DNA of 64,000 nucleotides from Alterisphingorhabdus sp038748365 (GCA_038748365.1 JBCDIZ010000010.1:39834-103833), one strand, 5' to 3'; positions 39,915-49,308 are shown, counted from the stretch's first letter. The notes: generated by a model from the sequence alone, not told the origin. A program made the numbers and translations.

Positions 39915-40441
39915 GATTTGCTCCATGGTTCGATGGAGAGGCCCTGACGATAGTTGAGCACCACCGTGATTTTGTGCACGCCACCATTAATCGCGATGCT
40001 GGTCTTTTTCACAGAAGGCTTCAAATTGGTCAGCGAAATATCCGGGTTGCGCGAGAAACCGCCGCCATCGCTCCAGCCGGACTTACCATTACCATCGGCA
40101 TCATGGCGCACGGCAATGCCATAACTGCCACTGGTCGGAACCGGCATGCAGAAACGCATCTTGCCGCCACTTAAGGATACGGGCGATTCAATACGATTGA
40201 TCCATTGACCCTTTTTCAGCCATTTTGCCTTGGTCGCGCTATAGGACTGGACCCGAACACGGCCATTGGCATTTTTGAAACCGACAACTTCGACCAGCAC
40301 TGCAGGGCCACTGGCACTGCTGCTGCACTTGCGCATATCGTTGGAGATTTTCTGGCGCTGGGCCACTGCTACAGAAGGGAGCGATAGTGTAACGCCAAGC
40401 AACAAGGCAACAAATGGCGCCAGGACGCGAAATTTGTGCAT
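39911..40441 (-). CDS. DUF2141 exported protein
   Basis: The product is 176 residues from the ATG at 40441 (MHKFRVLAPFVALLLGVTLS), with a signal peptide ending VAVAQ. The DUF2141 beta-sandwich follows. Marks are EVVGFKNANGRVRVQSYSAT, MPVPTSGSYGIAVRHDADGN and GGGFSRNPDISL, an acidic loop (DADGNGKSG) that could bind calcium. It is coupled to the lipid kinase by a 4-base overlap. It is divergent from lptF, with about 126 bases between them. A role in export or binding of the lipid product is a guess from context. The family function is not known. Confidence 0.8.
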   Translation of the reverse strand: MHKFRVLAPFVALLLGVTLSLPSVAVAQRQKISNDMRKCSSSASGPAVLVEVVGFKNANGRVRVQSYSATKAKWLKKGQWINRIESPVSLSGGKMRFCMPVPTSGSYGIAVRHDADGNGKSGWSDGGGFSRNPDISLTNLKPSVKKTSIAINGGVHKITVVLNYRQGLSIEPWSKS

Positions 40442-40567
40442 GGTGTTTCTGCTCCCAAAGTCTATATCAGGCTCGATAACAAGCGGCGCAAAATAGAATT
40501 TTGCCAGCCATAACAACCTATTTGAGAAGCATTTGCGGCCAAAACATGGTGAGAGGGAGACAAGAAG

Positions 40568-41782
40568 TTGAATTTTCTCACCGCCACTGATCGTTATATC
40601 GCCCGGTTGGTGATTGTACCGCTGGTATCCACACTGGTCATTGCCGCGATGCTGTTGGTCCTCGACAAGATGTTGCGCCTGTTCGATTTTGTCGCAGCAG
40701 AGGGCGGACCGGTCAGTGTCGTCTGGCAGATGTTGGCCAATTTGCTGCCCGAATATCTCTCGCTTGGCATACCCATCGGGCTTTTGCTGGGAATATTGCT
40801 CGCTTTCAGGCAGCTTTCGCTCTCTTCCGAGCTCGATGTCTTTCGCGCGGTTGGTCTGGGCTATGGTCGGCTTTTGCGGGTGCCGTTTATCTTCGCCATC
40901 ATTCTGGCCGGGATCAATCTTGCCATTGTCGGATGGGTTCAGCCAGAATCGCGCTATGCCTATGAAAGACTGGGCTTTGAACTGCGCTCTGGTGCGCTAG
41001 GCGCTTCGATAAAGGTTGGTGAATTCACCAATTTAGGCGAAAATATGACGATGCGGATTGAGGGCAGCCGCGATCAAGGGCGACAGCTTTCGGGCATCTT
41101 TGTCCGGGTGAAAAGCGGGCGCGACAACATCCTCACCGTCACAGCCAAACAGGGCCAGTTTATGGCGACCGATGACCCGGATGTGATCATCCTTCGCCTC
41201 AGTGACGGCACATTGGTGCATGAGGATCCAGACTATAAAACACCGCGTACCCTCAATTTCAGCAACCATGATCTGCCCATCGATCTGCCGCGAATAGAAG
41301 CGTTTCGCGAGCGCGGCGGCAAGGAACGCGAATATACCCTGCCCGAACTGGTGCGGATCGGGACCAATCCCGATACGCCAGCAATTGAAAGGGCCGAAAG
41401 CCGGTCGAGCTTTCACTTCCGCATTGTCGAGGTTGTGATGATGTTGCTGATGCCGCTGTTAGCGGTCTCGCTCGCCATTCCACCCAAGAGATCGACATCG
41501 GCTTTGGGTGTGTTCCTGTCCATCATCATGATCGTCGCCTATCACAAGATCAATCAATATGGCGAGGATATCGGCGCGCTGGGCCGTGTTGACCCGATTA
41601 TCGCTCTATGGGGCCCTTTCATCCTCTTTGCCGCGCTGATAATCTGGATGTATTATCAGGTGTCCTATGTGCCCGGCGGTCAGCCTATCGGCGCGCTGGA
41701 ACGCTTCTTTGCCAAATCGGGCAGCTTCCTCAAAGGCATGCTCTCCATCGGCCGTAAACGCCAGATTCATATGGAAAATTAG
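40568..41782 (+). CDS. lptF: LptF-type permease of a lipid export ABC system
   Basis: The 404-residue membrane protein has the LptF/LptG layout. Three N-terminal helices (LVSTLVIAAMLLVLDKMLRL and on) are followed by a periplasmic jellyroll (about 130-270) and three C-terminal helices. FRQLSLSSELDVFRAVGLGY is the coupling region that contacts the ATPase. The start is a TTG with GGGAG upstream. In LPS-producing bacteria LptF and LptG carry LPS from the inner membrane to the Lpt bridge. Many sphingomonads lack LPS and make glycosphingolipids instead. Here the pair sits inside the sphingolipid locus, so it may export those lipids. That is inference. Confidence 0.88.
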   Translation: MNFLTATDRYIARLVIVPLVSTLVIAAMLLVLDKMLRLFDFVAAEGGPVSVVWQMLANLLPEYLSLGIPIGLLLGILLAFRQLSLSSELDVFRAVGLGYGRLLRVPFIFAIILAGINLAIVGWVQPESRYAYERLGFELRSGALGASIKVGEFTNLGENMTMRIEGSRDQGRQLSGIFVRVKSGRDNILTVTAKQGQFMATDDPDVIILRLSDGTLVHEDPDYKTPRTLNFSNHDLPIDLPRIEAFRERGGKEREYTLPELVRIGTNPDTPAIERAESRSSFHFRIVEVVMMLLMPLLAVSLAIPPKRSTSALGVFLSIIMIVAYHKINQYGEDIGALGRVDPIIALWGPFILFAALIIWMYYQVSYVPGGQPIGALERFFAKSGSFLKGMLSIGRKRQIHMEN

Positions 41783-41785
41783 GCC

Positions 41786-42883
41786 ATGCAGCTTGAGTTT
41801 TTCCCTTCTCGGGCAATGGCCAGATATATGGGCCGGATGTTCGTTATCCGCGTCGTGGCCGTGGTGACATTGCTCGTCCTTGTGCTGCAAACGCTCGACC
41901 TGCTGGGAGAAAGTGGCAATATCCTCGCTTACCCCGGAAATGGGCAAAGCGAATTGCTGATCTATATCTCGCTGCGCATACCCCAGCTTATCGAGTTTTT
42001 CCTGCCTTTCGGGGTATTGCTCGCAACCATCATTACACTCGCGACACTCAACCAGAATAGCGAAGTGATATCGATGAAGGCTGCAGGCTTGTCCGCGCAT
42101 CAGGTGCTGGCGCCCTTATTGCTGGCGAGTGTGATCATCGCTGTCCTATCTTTTCTGTTCAACGACATCGTCGTCTCACGTACCACTGCGACGCTGGAAT
42201 CCTGGAAAGCGGCAGAATATGGACCGATCCCGGAGGACCCAAACAGCCGCAACAATGTCTGGGTACGCGACGGACATACGATCATTCAGGCACAAACGGT
42301 TATTGGTAAGGGAGAGGATACCCGGCTTCGCAATGTCACCGCCTTTTTCCGCGATGATGAAGACAGGCTGCGCGAGACAGTCTCGGCAAGCTCAGCCAGT
42401 TTTACCGGCAAAGGCTGGTTGCTTCAGGATGTGTCGCGCTTTGACCTGCTAACCGGCACTGTAACCGAGATGCCCGACCGCGTTGTTGGTGCAGAGGTAA
42501 CGCCCGACCAGTTTACCCTGAGCAATATCAATGCGTCCGGCCTCTCCTTTTTTGAACTGGGCCAGACGATTGAAGATATGCAGCTTGCCGGGCGGCGTAC
42601 CAGCGATCTTGAGACCACCTATTGGCACAAAATCTCCAAGCCGTTATCGTCTATCCTGATGCCGCTGCTAGGCGCGGTGGCGGCATTCGGGCTGGCACGA
42701 TCCGGACGGCTGTTTTTCCGCGCGGTGATCGGTATGGCGCTTGGTTTTGCCTATTTTGTTGTCGATAATTTTGCCCTCGCCATGGGCAATCTGGAAGTGT
42801 ACCCGCCGCTGCTCGCGGCTTGGGCACCCTTCGTCCTTTTCTTGCTGATCGGTGAGACGGTGCTTGTCCGAACCGAAGAATAG
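41786..42883 (+). CDS. lptG: LptG-type permease of a lipid export ABC system
   Basis: The 365-residue partner of LptF begins with membrane helix VIRVVAVVTLLVLVLQTLDL. The coupling region is TLNQNSEVISMKAAGLSAHQ. A periplasmic jellyroll (about residues 120-270) and three C-terminal helices follow, including PLLGAVAAFGLARSGRLFFR. It starts 3 bases after lptF, so the two are co-translated. Its end overlaps the flippase gene by up to 32 bases. The ATPase LptB is not nearby, as is usual. Confidence 0.88.
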   Translation: MQLEFFPSRAMARYMGRMFVIRVVAVVTLLVLVLQTLDLLGESGNILAYPGNGQSELLIYISLRIPQLIEFFLPFGVLLATIITLATLNQNSEVISMKAAGLSAHQVLAPLLLASVIIAVLSFLFNDIVVSRTTATLESWKAAEYGPIPEDPNSRNNVWVRDGHTIIQAQTVIGKGEDTRLRNVTAFFRDDEDRLRETVSASSASFTGKGWLLQDVSRFDLLTGTVTEMPDRVVGAEVTPDQFTLSNINASGLSFFELGQTIEDMQLAGRRTSDLETTYWHKISKPLSSILMPLLGAVAAFGLARSGRLFFRAVIGMALGFAYFVVDNFALAMGNLEVYPPLLAAWAPFVLFLLIGETVLVRTEE

Positions 42884-44432
42884 CACGGCAGATTCACCTG
42901 AACCCAGCGTAAGCCGGGGCGATGTCGAAGCCAATATTGGCCGACATGATGTCGGCAGGGGCGCCGGCATGGCCGCGCTTGCCCGTCTCGGCGCGCTAAT
43001 CGAGGTAGTCGCCCAGCCTGCTTATGTCTGGCTGTATGGCCTGGCGGGTTATGGCCTCTATGTCAGCCTGTGGTCTGCGGTGAATGTGCTGGGCTTTGTC
43101 GTCAATCTGGCGATGCATCAGGCGTTGCAGCGGCTGATCCCAGGCGCTGATAATGAGGAACAGGCGCATGCGACATTGCGCTTTGCGTTGCTGGTAACCG
43201 TACTGCCTGCTTGCGCCATCGCAGCGATCATAACGCTATTGGCCCCGATGATCGCTCCCGCTTTCTCCAGTAGTGAGGAAGCCGCAAGCGCATTACCGCA
43301 AATTGTGGCGCTGTTTATCTGGTCGTTGCCATTGCTGATCCTGCTTGAAGTCGCCACCGCTGCGGCGCGTGCCAGACGTGCTTTCGGCCCGGAAATACGG
43401 CTGCGTATATTCTGGGAGCAATGCGTCCGGCTTATCCTGGCGGTCGCCGCGTGGTTTGCCGGATTCCTAGTTTTCGGGTTGTTTATCGCACATATCGCCT
43501 CACTGGCTGTGACAGCGCTATTGGCGTTGCGGCTGATCGGCAAATATTATGACTGGCGCCTGTTACTGCGCGCGCCCAGTCCCAAGGGCATGGCGGGCAA
43601 TATACTGCTCACCGGAATGGCGATGCTGCCGCCCAATATCGCCCGACGTGCCTTTAACGATCTGCCGCCGGTCTTGCTCAACCTCACCCTGCCCGGCACC
43701 GGCGGTGCGATTGCTGCTGGCCTATATGGCATCGCGCGCAAGGTTGCATCAGTGCCGCTGATTGTGCGGCAGGCATTTCTCTATGTGCTCGCTCCCTTAA
43801 GCGCCGCACAGGCCAAAATCGACCGCGCCGCTATCCTGCCGCTCTACCAATTCTCCAATCGGCTCGCGGCGATATTGGTCATTCCACTGACTGTGGCGAT
43901 GATCCTTATCGGCGATATCATCCTGCTGATTTTCACGAAAGATGCACTGGCCGCATTACCGATACTGGTGGTGCTCCTGATCGGTCGCGCAGGCGAGGCC
44001 TTATTGGGGGCCGCGACGCCGATTGTCGAGATGACCGGCCATCGCCTGTTGCCGCTGGTCAACAGCCTGTTGGGGCTGGCGGTTGCGGCGACCATCTACA
44101 TGCTGCTGCCCGCCAATAGCGGCGCTGTGGGCATGGCCGTTGCCGTCGCTTTGGGCGTTACTGCTGCAAGCTGGATTGCCGCATGGGAACTCAGCCAGTT
44201 CGACAAAATGCCTGTCTGGGATCGGCATATGGTCTGGGCCGTGGCGCAGCAGCTTGCTGGATGCGCGCTTCTCGCTTTTGTCGCGCGCATAGTGGAACAG
44301 GAAAGCATTGCCATCCGACTGAGTGTCGTCATTGGCGGTTTGCTGCTGCTTGTCTGGTCCGGCCTGAAATGGGGGCTGGAAAGCGACGACAAACAGGCGC
44401 TGGGACGCGCCGGAAGATTGCTCCGCTTATGA
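42852..44432 (+). CDS. MOP-superfamily flippase (polysaccharide/lipid exporter)
   Basis: The integral membrane protein has about 14 predicted helices and up to 526 residues. It shows the repeated Wzx/MATE-type pattern, e.g. LFIWSLPLLILLEVATAAAR, NILLTGMAMLPPNIARRAFN and LLNLTLPGTGGAIAAGLYGI. It likely flips a lipid-linked saccharide across the inner membrane. The start is uncertain. The frame opens at a GTG at 42852 inside lptG. A TTG at 42864 or the ATG at 42969 (MAALARLGALIEVV) are alternatives. Overlap with lptG suggests it works in the same export pathway. The substrate could be a glycosylated ceramide or an exopolysaccharide unit. Confidence 0.8.
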   Translation: MRRCLSEPKNSTADSPEPSVSRGDVEANIGRHDVGRGAGMAALARLGALIEVVAQPAYVWLYGLAGYGLYVSLWSAVNVLGFVVNLAMHQALQRLIPGADNEEQAHATLRFALLVTVLPACAIAAIITLLAPMIAPAFSSSEEAASALPQIVALFIWSLPLLILLEVATAAARARRAFGPEIRLRIFWEQCVRLILAVAAWFAGFLVFGLFIAHIASLAVTALLALRLIGKYYDWRLLLRAPSPKGMAGNILLTGMAMLPPNIARRAFNDLPPVLLNLTLPGTGGAIAAGLYGIARKVASVPLIVRQAFLYVLAPLSAAQAKIDRAAILPLYQFSNRLAAILVIPLTVAMILIGDIILLIFTKDALAALPILVVLLIGRAGEALLGAATPIVEMTGHRLLPLVNSLLGLAVAATIYMLLPANSGAVGMAVAVALGVTAASWIAAWELSQFDKMPVWDRHMVWAVAQQLAGCALLAFVARIVEQESIAIRLSVVIGGLLLLVWSGLKWGLESDDKQALGRAGRLLRL

Positions 44433-45551
44433 GCGGTGTGCTCCTATAAAGGTGCTGCGCACCAACCGCGATACCAGTCCGGGTAGACCCTTATAATTAG
44501 CGCCATGATATTGCGATGTTTGCGGCAGTGCCTCAACCAGACGGCGATGCGCTTCACCAAGAGCATGATAGGGAACACTGGGGAGCAGGTGATGCAGCGC
44601 ATGATAGCGCAGACCAACAGGAGCCCAGACCTCAGGCAAAAGGCCCGGTGGCGGAACATTGACGCTGTCGAGATATTGCGCGGTCACGCTCATCGCTTCG
44701 CCTTCATTCTCCCAGAGATGCGCCACCAATGTGCGCACCTGGTTGAGCACGATCGAGGCCGACATAATGCCGAGAAAGATGACAAACGCCTTGAGCGGAA
44801 TGATACCGGTCGCGGTCAGCGCAATCAGGGCAATGGCCCAGATGCTGGCAGCAGCCTCTTCCATCGCCCATTCGCGGGCAAACTTGCCCTTGGGCGCGCG
44901 ACGGCGGAAATCCGGATTGATCGCCAGCGCCGAATAGCGCTCCACAACCAAGGTGCGCAGCGGCGGGATGATAAAGGAGAGCGGGGTCAGCACCGCATAG
45001 CGGAAAAGCAAGGCAATCGGCGCCAGTGCGGCGACCACAACAAATAGCGGCACCGACCATGGTTTCATCCGGGCCAGTGGCAGATATTCCGGATCGCGCA
45101 CTGTGCCATAACGGGTTTTGTTGTGGTGCAGATTGTGCACCTCAATATACATGAAGCTCGGCACCAGCAGCGGCACACCGATCAACGCATTCCACACGGT
45201 GCGGAAGCCGGGAACGGCATCGCGCTTCAAATGGGTCAGCTCATGGATAAAGCTACCCGCACGATAGAGCGCCAGAACCGCAATAACGCCGCCGATAATG
45301 GCGATGGCAGTCGATCCAGCGAAAATGGCCGCCGCCAGACCGATATAGCCGATGATCGTCGATGCCAGAAAATCGGTCCAGTAGATCGTCGGATTGGCCT
45401 TGCTCAAATCGCGCGCCAGCTTGGCCGCAAGGCGGATCATATCCTGATCATCAGCAATCTCGCTAAGCTTCACGGCTTTTTTCGCGCCTGCCTGATCCTT
45501 TTCAGCCGCATCATGCGCGGCGCGATCCAATGGCAATGTTGGTGCATTCAT
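44427..45551 (-). CDS. Membrane fatty acid desaturase
   Basis: The product is 374 residues from the ATG at 45551, with other starts up to 45608. It has the three histidine boxes of di-iron desaturases: HELTH (SFIHELTHLKR), HNLHH (YIEVHNLHHNKTRYG) and HALHH (YHALHHLLPSVPYHALGE). Four or so membrane helices separate them. It would introduce a double bond or hydroxyl group into an acyl or sphingoid chain. Its position between the flippase and the ceramide synthase-like gene suggests sphingolipid chain modification, but general phospholipid desaturation is equally possible. It converges on the flippase with a 6-base overlap. Confidence 0.85.
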   Translation of the reverse strand: MNAPTLPLDRAAHDAAEKDQAGAKKAVKLSEIADDQDMIRLAAKLARDLSKANPTIYWTDFLASTIIGYIGLAAAIFAGSTAIAIIGGVIAVLALYRAGSFIHELTHLKRDAVPGFRTVWNALIGVPLLVPSFMYIEVHNLHHNKTRYGTVRDPEYLPLARMKPWSVPLFVVVAALAPIALLFRYAVLTPLSFIIPPLRTLVVERYSALAINPDFRRRAPKGKFAREWAMEEAAASIWAIALIALTATGIIPLKAFVIFLGIMSASIVLNQVRTLVAHLWENEGEAMSVTAQYLDSVNVPPPGLLPEVWAPVGLRYHALHHLLPSVPYHALGEAHRRLVEALPQTSQYHGANYKGLPGLVSRLVRSTFIGAHRS

Positions 45552-45738
45552 GTGTCTATCATCCATTTCAACGTCGTGCCTGAAAGCAGGGCAAGATGGC
45601 AATATCATGGCGAAACTGCGCCCAAAACCCAGCCCGATGCCCTGCCATATAGCCTCTTGCTTGACAGGGTGGCGCTTTGCTCGTCACAAGGCCAGCCGGA
45701 CATTGGTCTTATGATCCTGTCCAATCAGGGGAATATAT

Positions 45739-46899
45739 ATGTCTGCACATGACGAAATACGATTGAGCGAAGCAAACAGCAAGGCCGCGATGGCCGCTTT
45801 CGTCAATATTGCCTTTCAGCTGAACGCCAATGATCCGCATTGGGTGCCGCCGTTGAAACAGGACGTGTTTGACATGTTCAACCCGGCGAAAAACCCGTTT
45901 TATGGCCATGCAACGGTGCAACCGATGATCGCAACCCGCGACGGGCGCATCGTCGGACGCATTTCGGCGCATATCGACCATCTGGCCGCAGAACAGCCTA
46001 TAGAAAAGGGCATGGGGCCGGGCACCGGCAATTGGGGGATGCTGGAAGCAGAAGACGGTGACGTTGCCAGCTCGCTAGTAACTGCAGCGGAAGATTGGTT
46101 GCGCAAACAAGGCATGAACCGCGCACTTGGCCCATTGAGTCTGTCGGTCTGGGATGAGCCGGGCCTGCTCGTCAAAGGCTTTGAGCAAGACCCGACCTTC
46201 ATGATGGGGCATCACAACCAGGCACAGGAAACATGGGTTCAGGCCGCTGGCTATAAGCCGGTCAAATCGCTGTTCACCTATGAGCTGGATATCACCAAAG
46301 ACTTCCCGCCCCTGATCCAGCGCATCGTCAAATCGGGCGAGCGCAGCAGCAAGATCAATGTCCGCGGCGTCGATAAGAGCCGTTTCGATGAAGAGGCAGC
46401 GACGATATTGGGCATTTTGAACGACGCCTGGTCAGACAATTGGGGTTTTGTGCCGATTACCGACGATGAGATCGCCCATGTCGGCAAGAAGCTGAAGCCC
46501 ATTGTGCGCGAAGATCTGATCATGATTGCCGAGGTCGAGGGCGAACCGGTGGCGTTTATGATGACGCTGCCGGATCTGAACGAAGCGATCAAACCGCTGA
46601 ACGGCAATCTCTTTCCCTTTGGCTGGGCCAAATTGCTCTGGTGGCTGCGCACTTGCCGCGCCAACACCATGCGGGTGCCGCTTATGGGAGTGAAGAAGGA
46701 GCTGCAAAATTCGCGGCTGGCGAGCCAGCTGGCGTTTATGATGATCGAATATATCAAGCGCAATGCCACCAGCCGATATGGTGCCACCCGAGGTGAGATT
46801 GGCTGGATATTGGAAGATAATCAGGGGATGGTCGCGATAGCCGATGCGATTGATAGCCATATCAACAAGGAATATCGGCTGTATGAGAAGGCGCTTTGA
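45739..46899 (+). CDS. GNAT-type acyltransferase, candidate bacterial ceramide synthase (bCerS)
   Basis: The 386-residue protein resembles the acyltransferase that attaches the N-acyl chain to the sphingoid base in Caulobacter (bCerS). That enzyme is a GNAT-fold protein unrelated to eukaryotic ceramide synthase. Conserved-looking segments are NDPHWVPPLKQDVFDMFNPA, GPLSLSVWDEPGLLVKGFEQ, MMGHHNQAQETWVQAAGYKP and LNDAWSDNWGFVPITDDEIA. The C-terminal part shows the GNAT core with IAEVEGEPVAFMMTLPDLNE. The start has AGGGGAATATAT upstream. It sits about 8.4 kb from spt within the same locus. Many databases name it only as a hypothetical or GNAT protein. Confidence 0.78.
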   Translation: MSAHDEIRLSEANSKAAMAAFVNIAFQLNANDPHWVPPLKQDVFDMFNPAKNPFYGHATVQPMIATRDGRIVGRISAHIDHLAAEQPIEKGMGPGTGNWGMLEAEDGDVASSLVTAAEDWLRKQGMNRALGPLSLSVWDEPGLLVKGFEQDPTFMMGHHNQAQETWVQAAGYKPVKSLFTYELDITKDFPPLIQRIVKSGERSSKINVRGVDKSRFDEEAATILGILNDAWSDNWGFVPITDDEIAHVGKKLKPIVREDLIMIAEVEGEPVAFMMTLPDLNEAIKPLNGNLFPFGWAKLLWWLRTCRANTMRVPLMGVKKELQNSRLASQLAFMMIEYIKRNATSRYGATRGEIGWILEDNQGMVAIADAIDSHINKEYRLYEKAL

Positions 46900-46902
46900 A
46901 TC

Positions 46903-47031
46903 ATCCTCCCCGCTTTCGGGGAGGTGGCAACCCGAAGGGCTGACGGAGGGGGATTTCCACTTGCGTCGCGGCAGTTTGATAGCCCCCCTCCACCACCTTC
47001 GGCGGTCCCCCTCCCCGCAAGCGGGGAGGAT
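46903..47031. repeat. Dispersed repeat of the CCTCCCCGC type (family C, copy 3)
   Basis: It begins ATCCTCCCCGCTTTCGGGGA and ends CCGCAAGCGGGGAGGAT. It is the same element as at 28789-28920 in the other orientation and lies between convergent genes, where it may end transcription. Confidence 0.85.
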
Positions 47032-47032
47032 T

Positions 47033-48217
47033 TTAATCCGTCACATCGTGGCCGTATAGCCAGGCCAAACGCCGATCCGCGACGTCGAGTTTCAACCGGT
47101 TGGCCGCCATCATTGGGCCGTGGTTGGTCAATTTGCCAAGTGGTGTTTTTTGGTGGAAGAGTTCGCCATTACGCCGCGCCGCCATTTGCACGCGGGCAGT
47201 GCGATCATGGCGCTCGCTAAAATAGCTGGTCAGTGCATCGACAACGCTACCGCTCTTTGCCAGCTGCCGTGCCAACACATAGCCATCTTCCATCGCCTGC
47301 ACCGCGCCTTGGGCCATAAAGGGCAGCATCGGATGGCAAGCATCGCCGAGCAGCGCGACGGTACCATCAACCCATTGGTGCACCGGTTTGCGGTCAAACA
47401 GAGCCCAGCGATAATGCACCTCAGCCTTCTCGATTAGGGTTGCCACCACGGGATGCCAGTCGGCAAAATCCGCCAGTACCTGTTCGCGCATACCCTTTTC
47501 GGTCCAGCTTTCCGATTGCCAGTCATCACACTCGACCACACCGACAAAATTGGCCAGTTCGCCGCCGCGCAGCAAATAGGTGACGGCATGTTTGCCCTCG
47601 CCAAACCACACACCAGCAACCGGATCTGGGACATGCGGCCTCAGCTTCGCGACCGGAACCACTGCGCGCCAGGCAATATTGCCGGTAAAGCGCGGCTTTT
47701 CCGCTCCCAGCATTTGGGTGCGGATTGCCGAGTGGATACCATCAGCACCGATCACAACATCGCCAGAAATTTGTGGACCATCTGAAAGCATAAGCCAGGC
47801 GCTATCCGCCCCCTGGCCATAGCCGGTCACTTGCATATTGGTGCGAATGGCTTCCGGCATCCGCTCCTCCACCGCCTGCTGCAATATCGCAATCAGATCG
47901 GCGCGATGGATATGGACATAGGGGGCACCATATTTGGCTTCATAGCCCACCATGGACTCGCGAAAGATCAGCCGCCCCGATGTACCGCCGCGAAACTCTG
48001 CTGCTTTGGGGCGGAATCCTGCCGCCAGTACTGGCTCGCCCAGCCCAAGAGTGCGCAGCACCTTGATACCATTGGGGCTGATCTGGATACCCGCACCAAC
48101 CTCGCCAATTGCTTCGGCCTGTTCATAGACAAGCGCATCCCAGCCAAAATGGTGCAGGCACAGCGCAGCGGTCAGTCCGCCTATGCCGCCGCCTGCAATA
48201 ATGGCTTTGCCTGTCAT
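47033..48217 (-). CDS. FAD-dependent monooxygenase (salicylate hydroxylase-like)
   Basis: The 394-residue group A flavoprotein monooxygenase has the N-terminal FAD motif IAGGGIGGLTAALCLHHFGW. Next come the central DG motif GADGIHSAIRTQMLGAEKPR and the second FAD motif GDACHPMLPFMAQGAVQAME. It would hydroxylate an aromatic ring or a related compound with NAD(P)H and oxygen, but the substrate cannot be told. Its start is 27 bases after attH, so it is the last gene of the tspO-att operon. Confidence 0.88.
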   Translation of the reverse strand: MTGKAIIAGGGIGGLTAALCLHHFGWDALVYEQAEAIGEVGAGIQISPNGIKVLRTLGLGEPVLAAGFRPKAAEFRGGTSGRLIFRESMVGYEAKYGAPYVHIHRADLIAILQQAVEERMPEAIRTNMQVTGYGQGADSAWLMLSDGPQISGDVVIGADGIHSAIRTQMLGAEKPRFTGNIAWRAVVPVAKLRPHVPDPVAGVWFGEGKHAVTYLLRGGELANFVGVVECDDWQSESWTEKGMREQVLADFADWHPVVATLIEKAEVHYRWALFDRKPVHQWVDGTVALLGDACHPMLPFMAQGAVQAMEDGYVLARQLAKSGSVVDALTSYFSERHDRTARVQMAARRNGELFHQKTPLGKLTNHGPMMAANRLKLDVADRRLAWLYGHDVTD

Positions 48218-48243
48218 CTATATCTCTCCGCTCTGCTGCTCAG

Positions 48244-49308
48244 CTAAAGCGAAATATCCTCGACATAGCCAGTCATTTCAAGATAACCGCGTCCACTCTT
48301 TGTAGTTACCGCACCTTCCCAATAGGTTGGCGTGAACGGCCCGCTCAGCTCTTGCGCATCGAACAGTGGTTTGAGCACAAAGCGCTTCTGTTTACCCCCG
48401 ACCGTAATCGCAAACTCCGCCTCGACCGGATAGGCCGCACCTGTTTCCGGCGAGGTCCATATCCGCTTGGGGCTAAACCGGACATCATCCGGAGCCAACA
48501 CCGTCTTTGTCCCATCCGCACTACGAAAAGTGCCGCCAGCATACACCGGCTGACCATCGCGCCCGCGCACCTGAAACGCCATTAGCGCGCTGCCATCATC
48601 GAAATTCAGCCCGGTCCATTCCCAACCCACGGCATTTTCCGGTAGCACATCGGAAGACCATTCGCGATCAAGCCAGGCGGTGCCGGTGACTGTGCTGCGT
48701 TGGCCGTCACGCACCACCGCACCACGCACTGCAAGCTGCGGCATGGAATAATAATAGCTGGCCTGAGACGGCTGTCGGCCTTTGCGGCTATAGCCCGCCT
48801 CACCATTGAGCATAACCGGTTGGGTCGGTTGAAAGCTGAGATCAAGGGTGAAGTCACCGGCCTCAATATGGCTGGAAAACTGATCATCGGCGCTGCGCTC
48901 CAATGTCCAGCCGAGCAATCGCACCGAAGCATCGCCCTTGGCTGCGCCGATTATGTCAAAACCGGCACGGCCAATGCGCTGGTCATGGAGCAGTTTCCCG
49001 GTCTTGGGATCGGATATGGCGGCATGGGCAAAGATGATCTGGTTAGGCGCAAATTTACTCGGATTATCCTCAGCGATATCGGGGCGGCTGCGGAAAAAGG
49101 TGATCTGGAAACCCAGTGGCTCGCCCTTTTCCGTCTCAAGCCAGCCGGTAAAATACCACCATTCGGTGCGAAAATCGTCATGCGCGCCATGGTCTTCGGG
49201 GAAGGTGATCCCTTTACCCGGTGTGACTTCGGGATAGCTGATAGCCGCCATTGCTCCCGCTGCGAGCAGAGCCGCCATAATCAGCCCGAAGAAACCATAA
49301 ACCCGCAT
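48244..49308 (-). CDS. AttH/CrtC-like lipocalin-fold protein of an ABC system
   Basis: The product is 354 residues from the ATG at 49308, which shares one base with the permease stop (TGATG). A signal segment (VYGFFGLIMAALLAAGAMAA) leads into two tandem lipocalin-like barrels of the CrtC/AttH family. Marks are HGAHDDFRTEWWYFTGWLET, GQRSTVTGTAWLDREWSSDV and GWEWTGLNFDDGSALMAFQV. Relatives are carotenoid 1,2-hydratase (CrtC) and AttH of the AttEFGH transporter. Its fusion with an ABC permease operon points to the AttH role of binding a hydrophobic compound in the periplasm. The ligand is not known. Confidence 0.8.
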   Translation of the reverse strand: MRVYGFFGLIMAALLAAGAMAAISYPEVTPGKGITFPEDHGAHDDFRTEWWYFTGWLETEKGEPLGFQITFFRSRPDIAEDNPSKFAPNQIIFAHAAISDPKTGKLLHDQRIGRAGFDIIGAAKGDASVRLLGWTLERSADDQFSSHIEAGDFTLDLSFQPTQPVMLNGEAGYSRKGRQPSQASYYYSMPQLAVRGAVVRDGQRSTVTGTAWLDREWSSDVLPENAVGWEWTGLNFDDGSALMAFQVRGRDGQPVYAGGTFRSADGTKTVLAPDDVRFSPKRIWTSPETGAAYPVEAEFAITVGGKQKRFVLKPLFDAQELSGPFTPTYWEGAVTTKSGRGYLEMTGYVEDISL

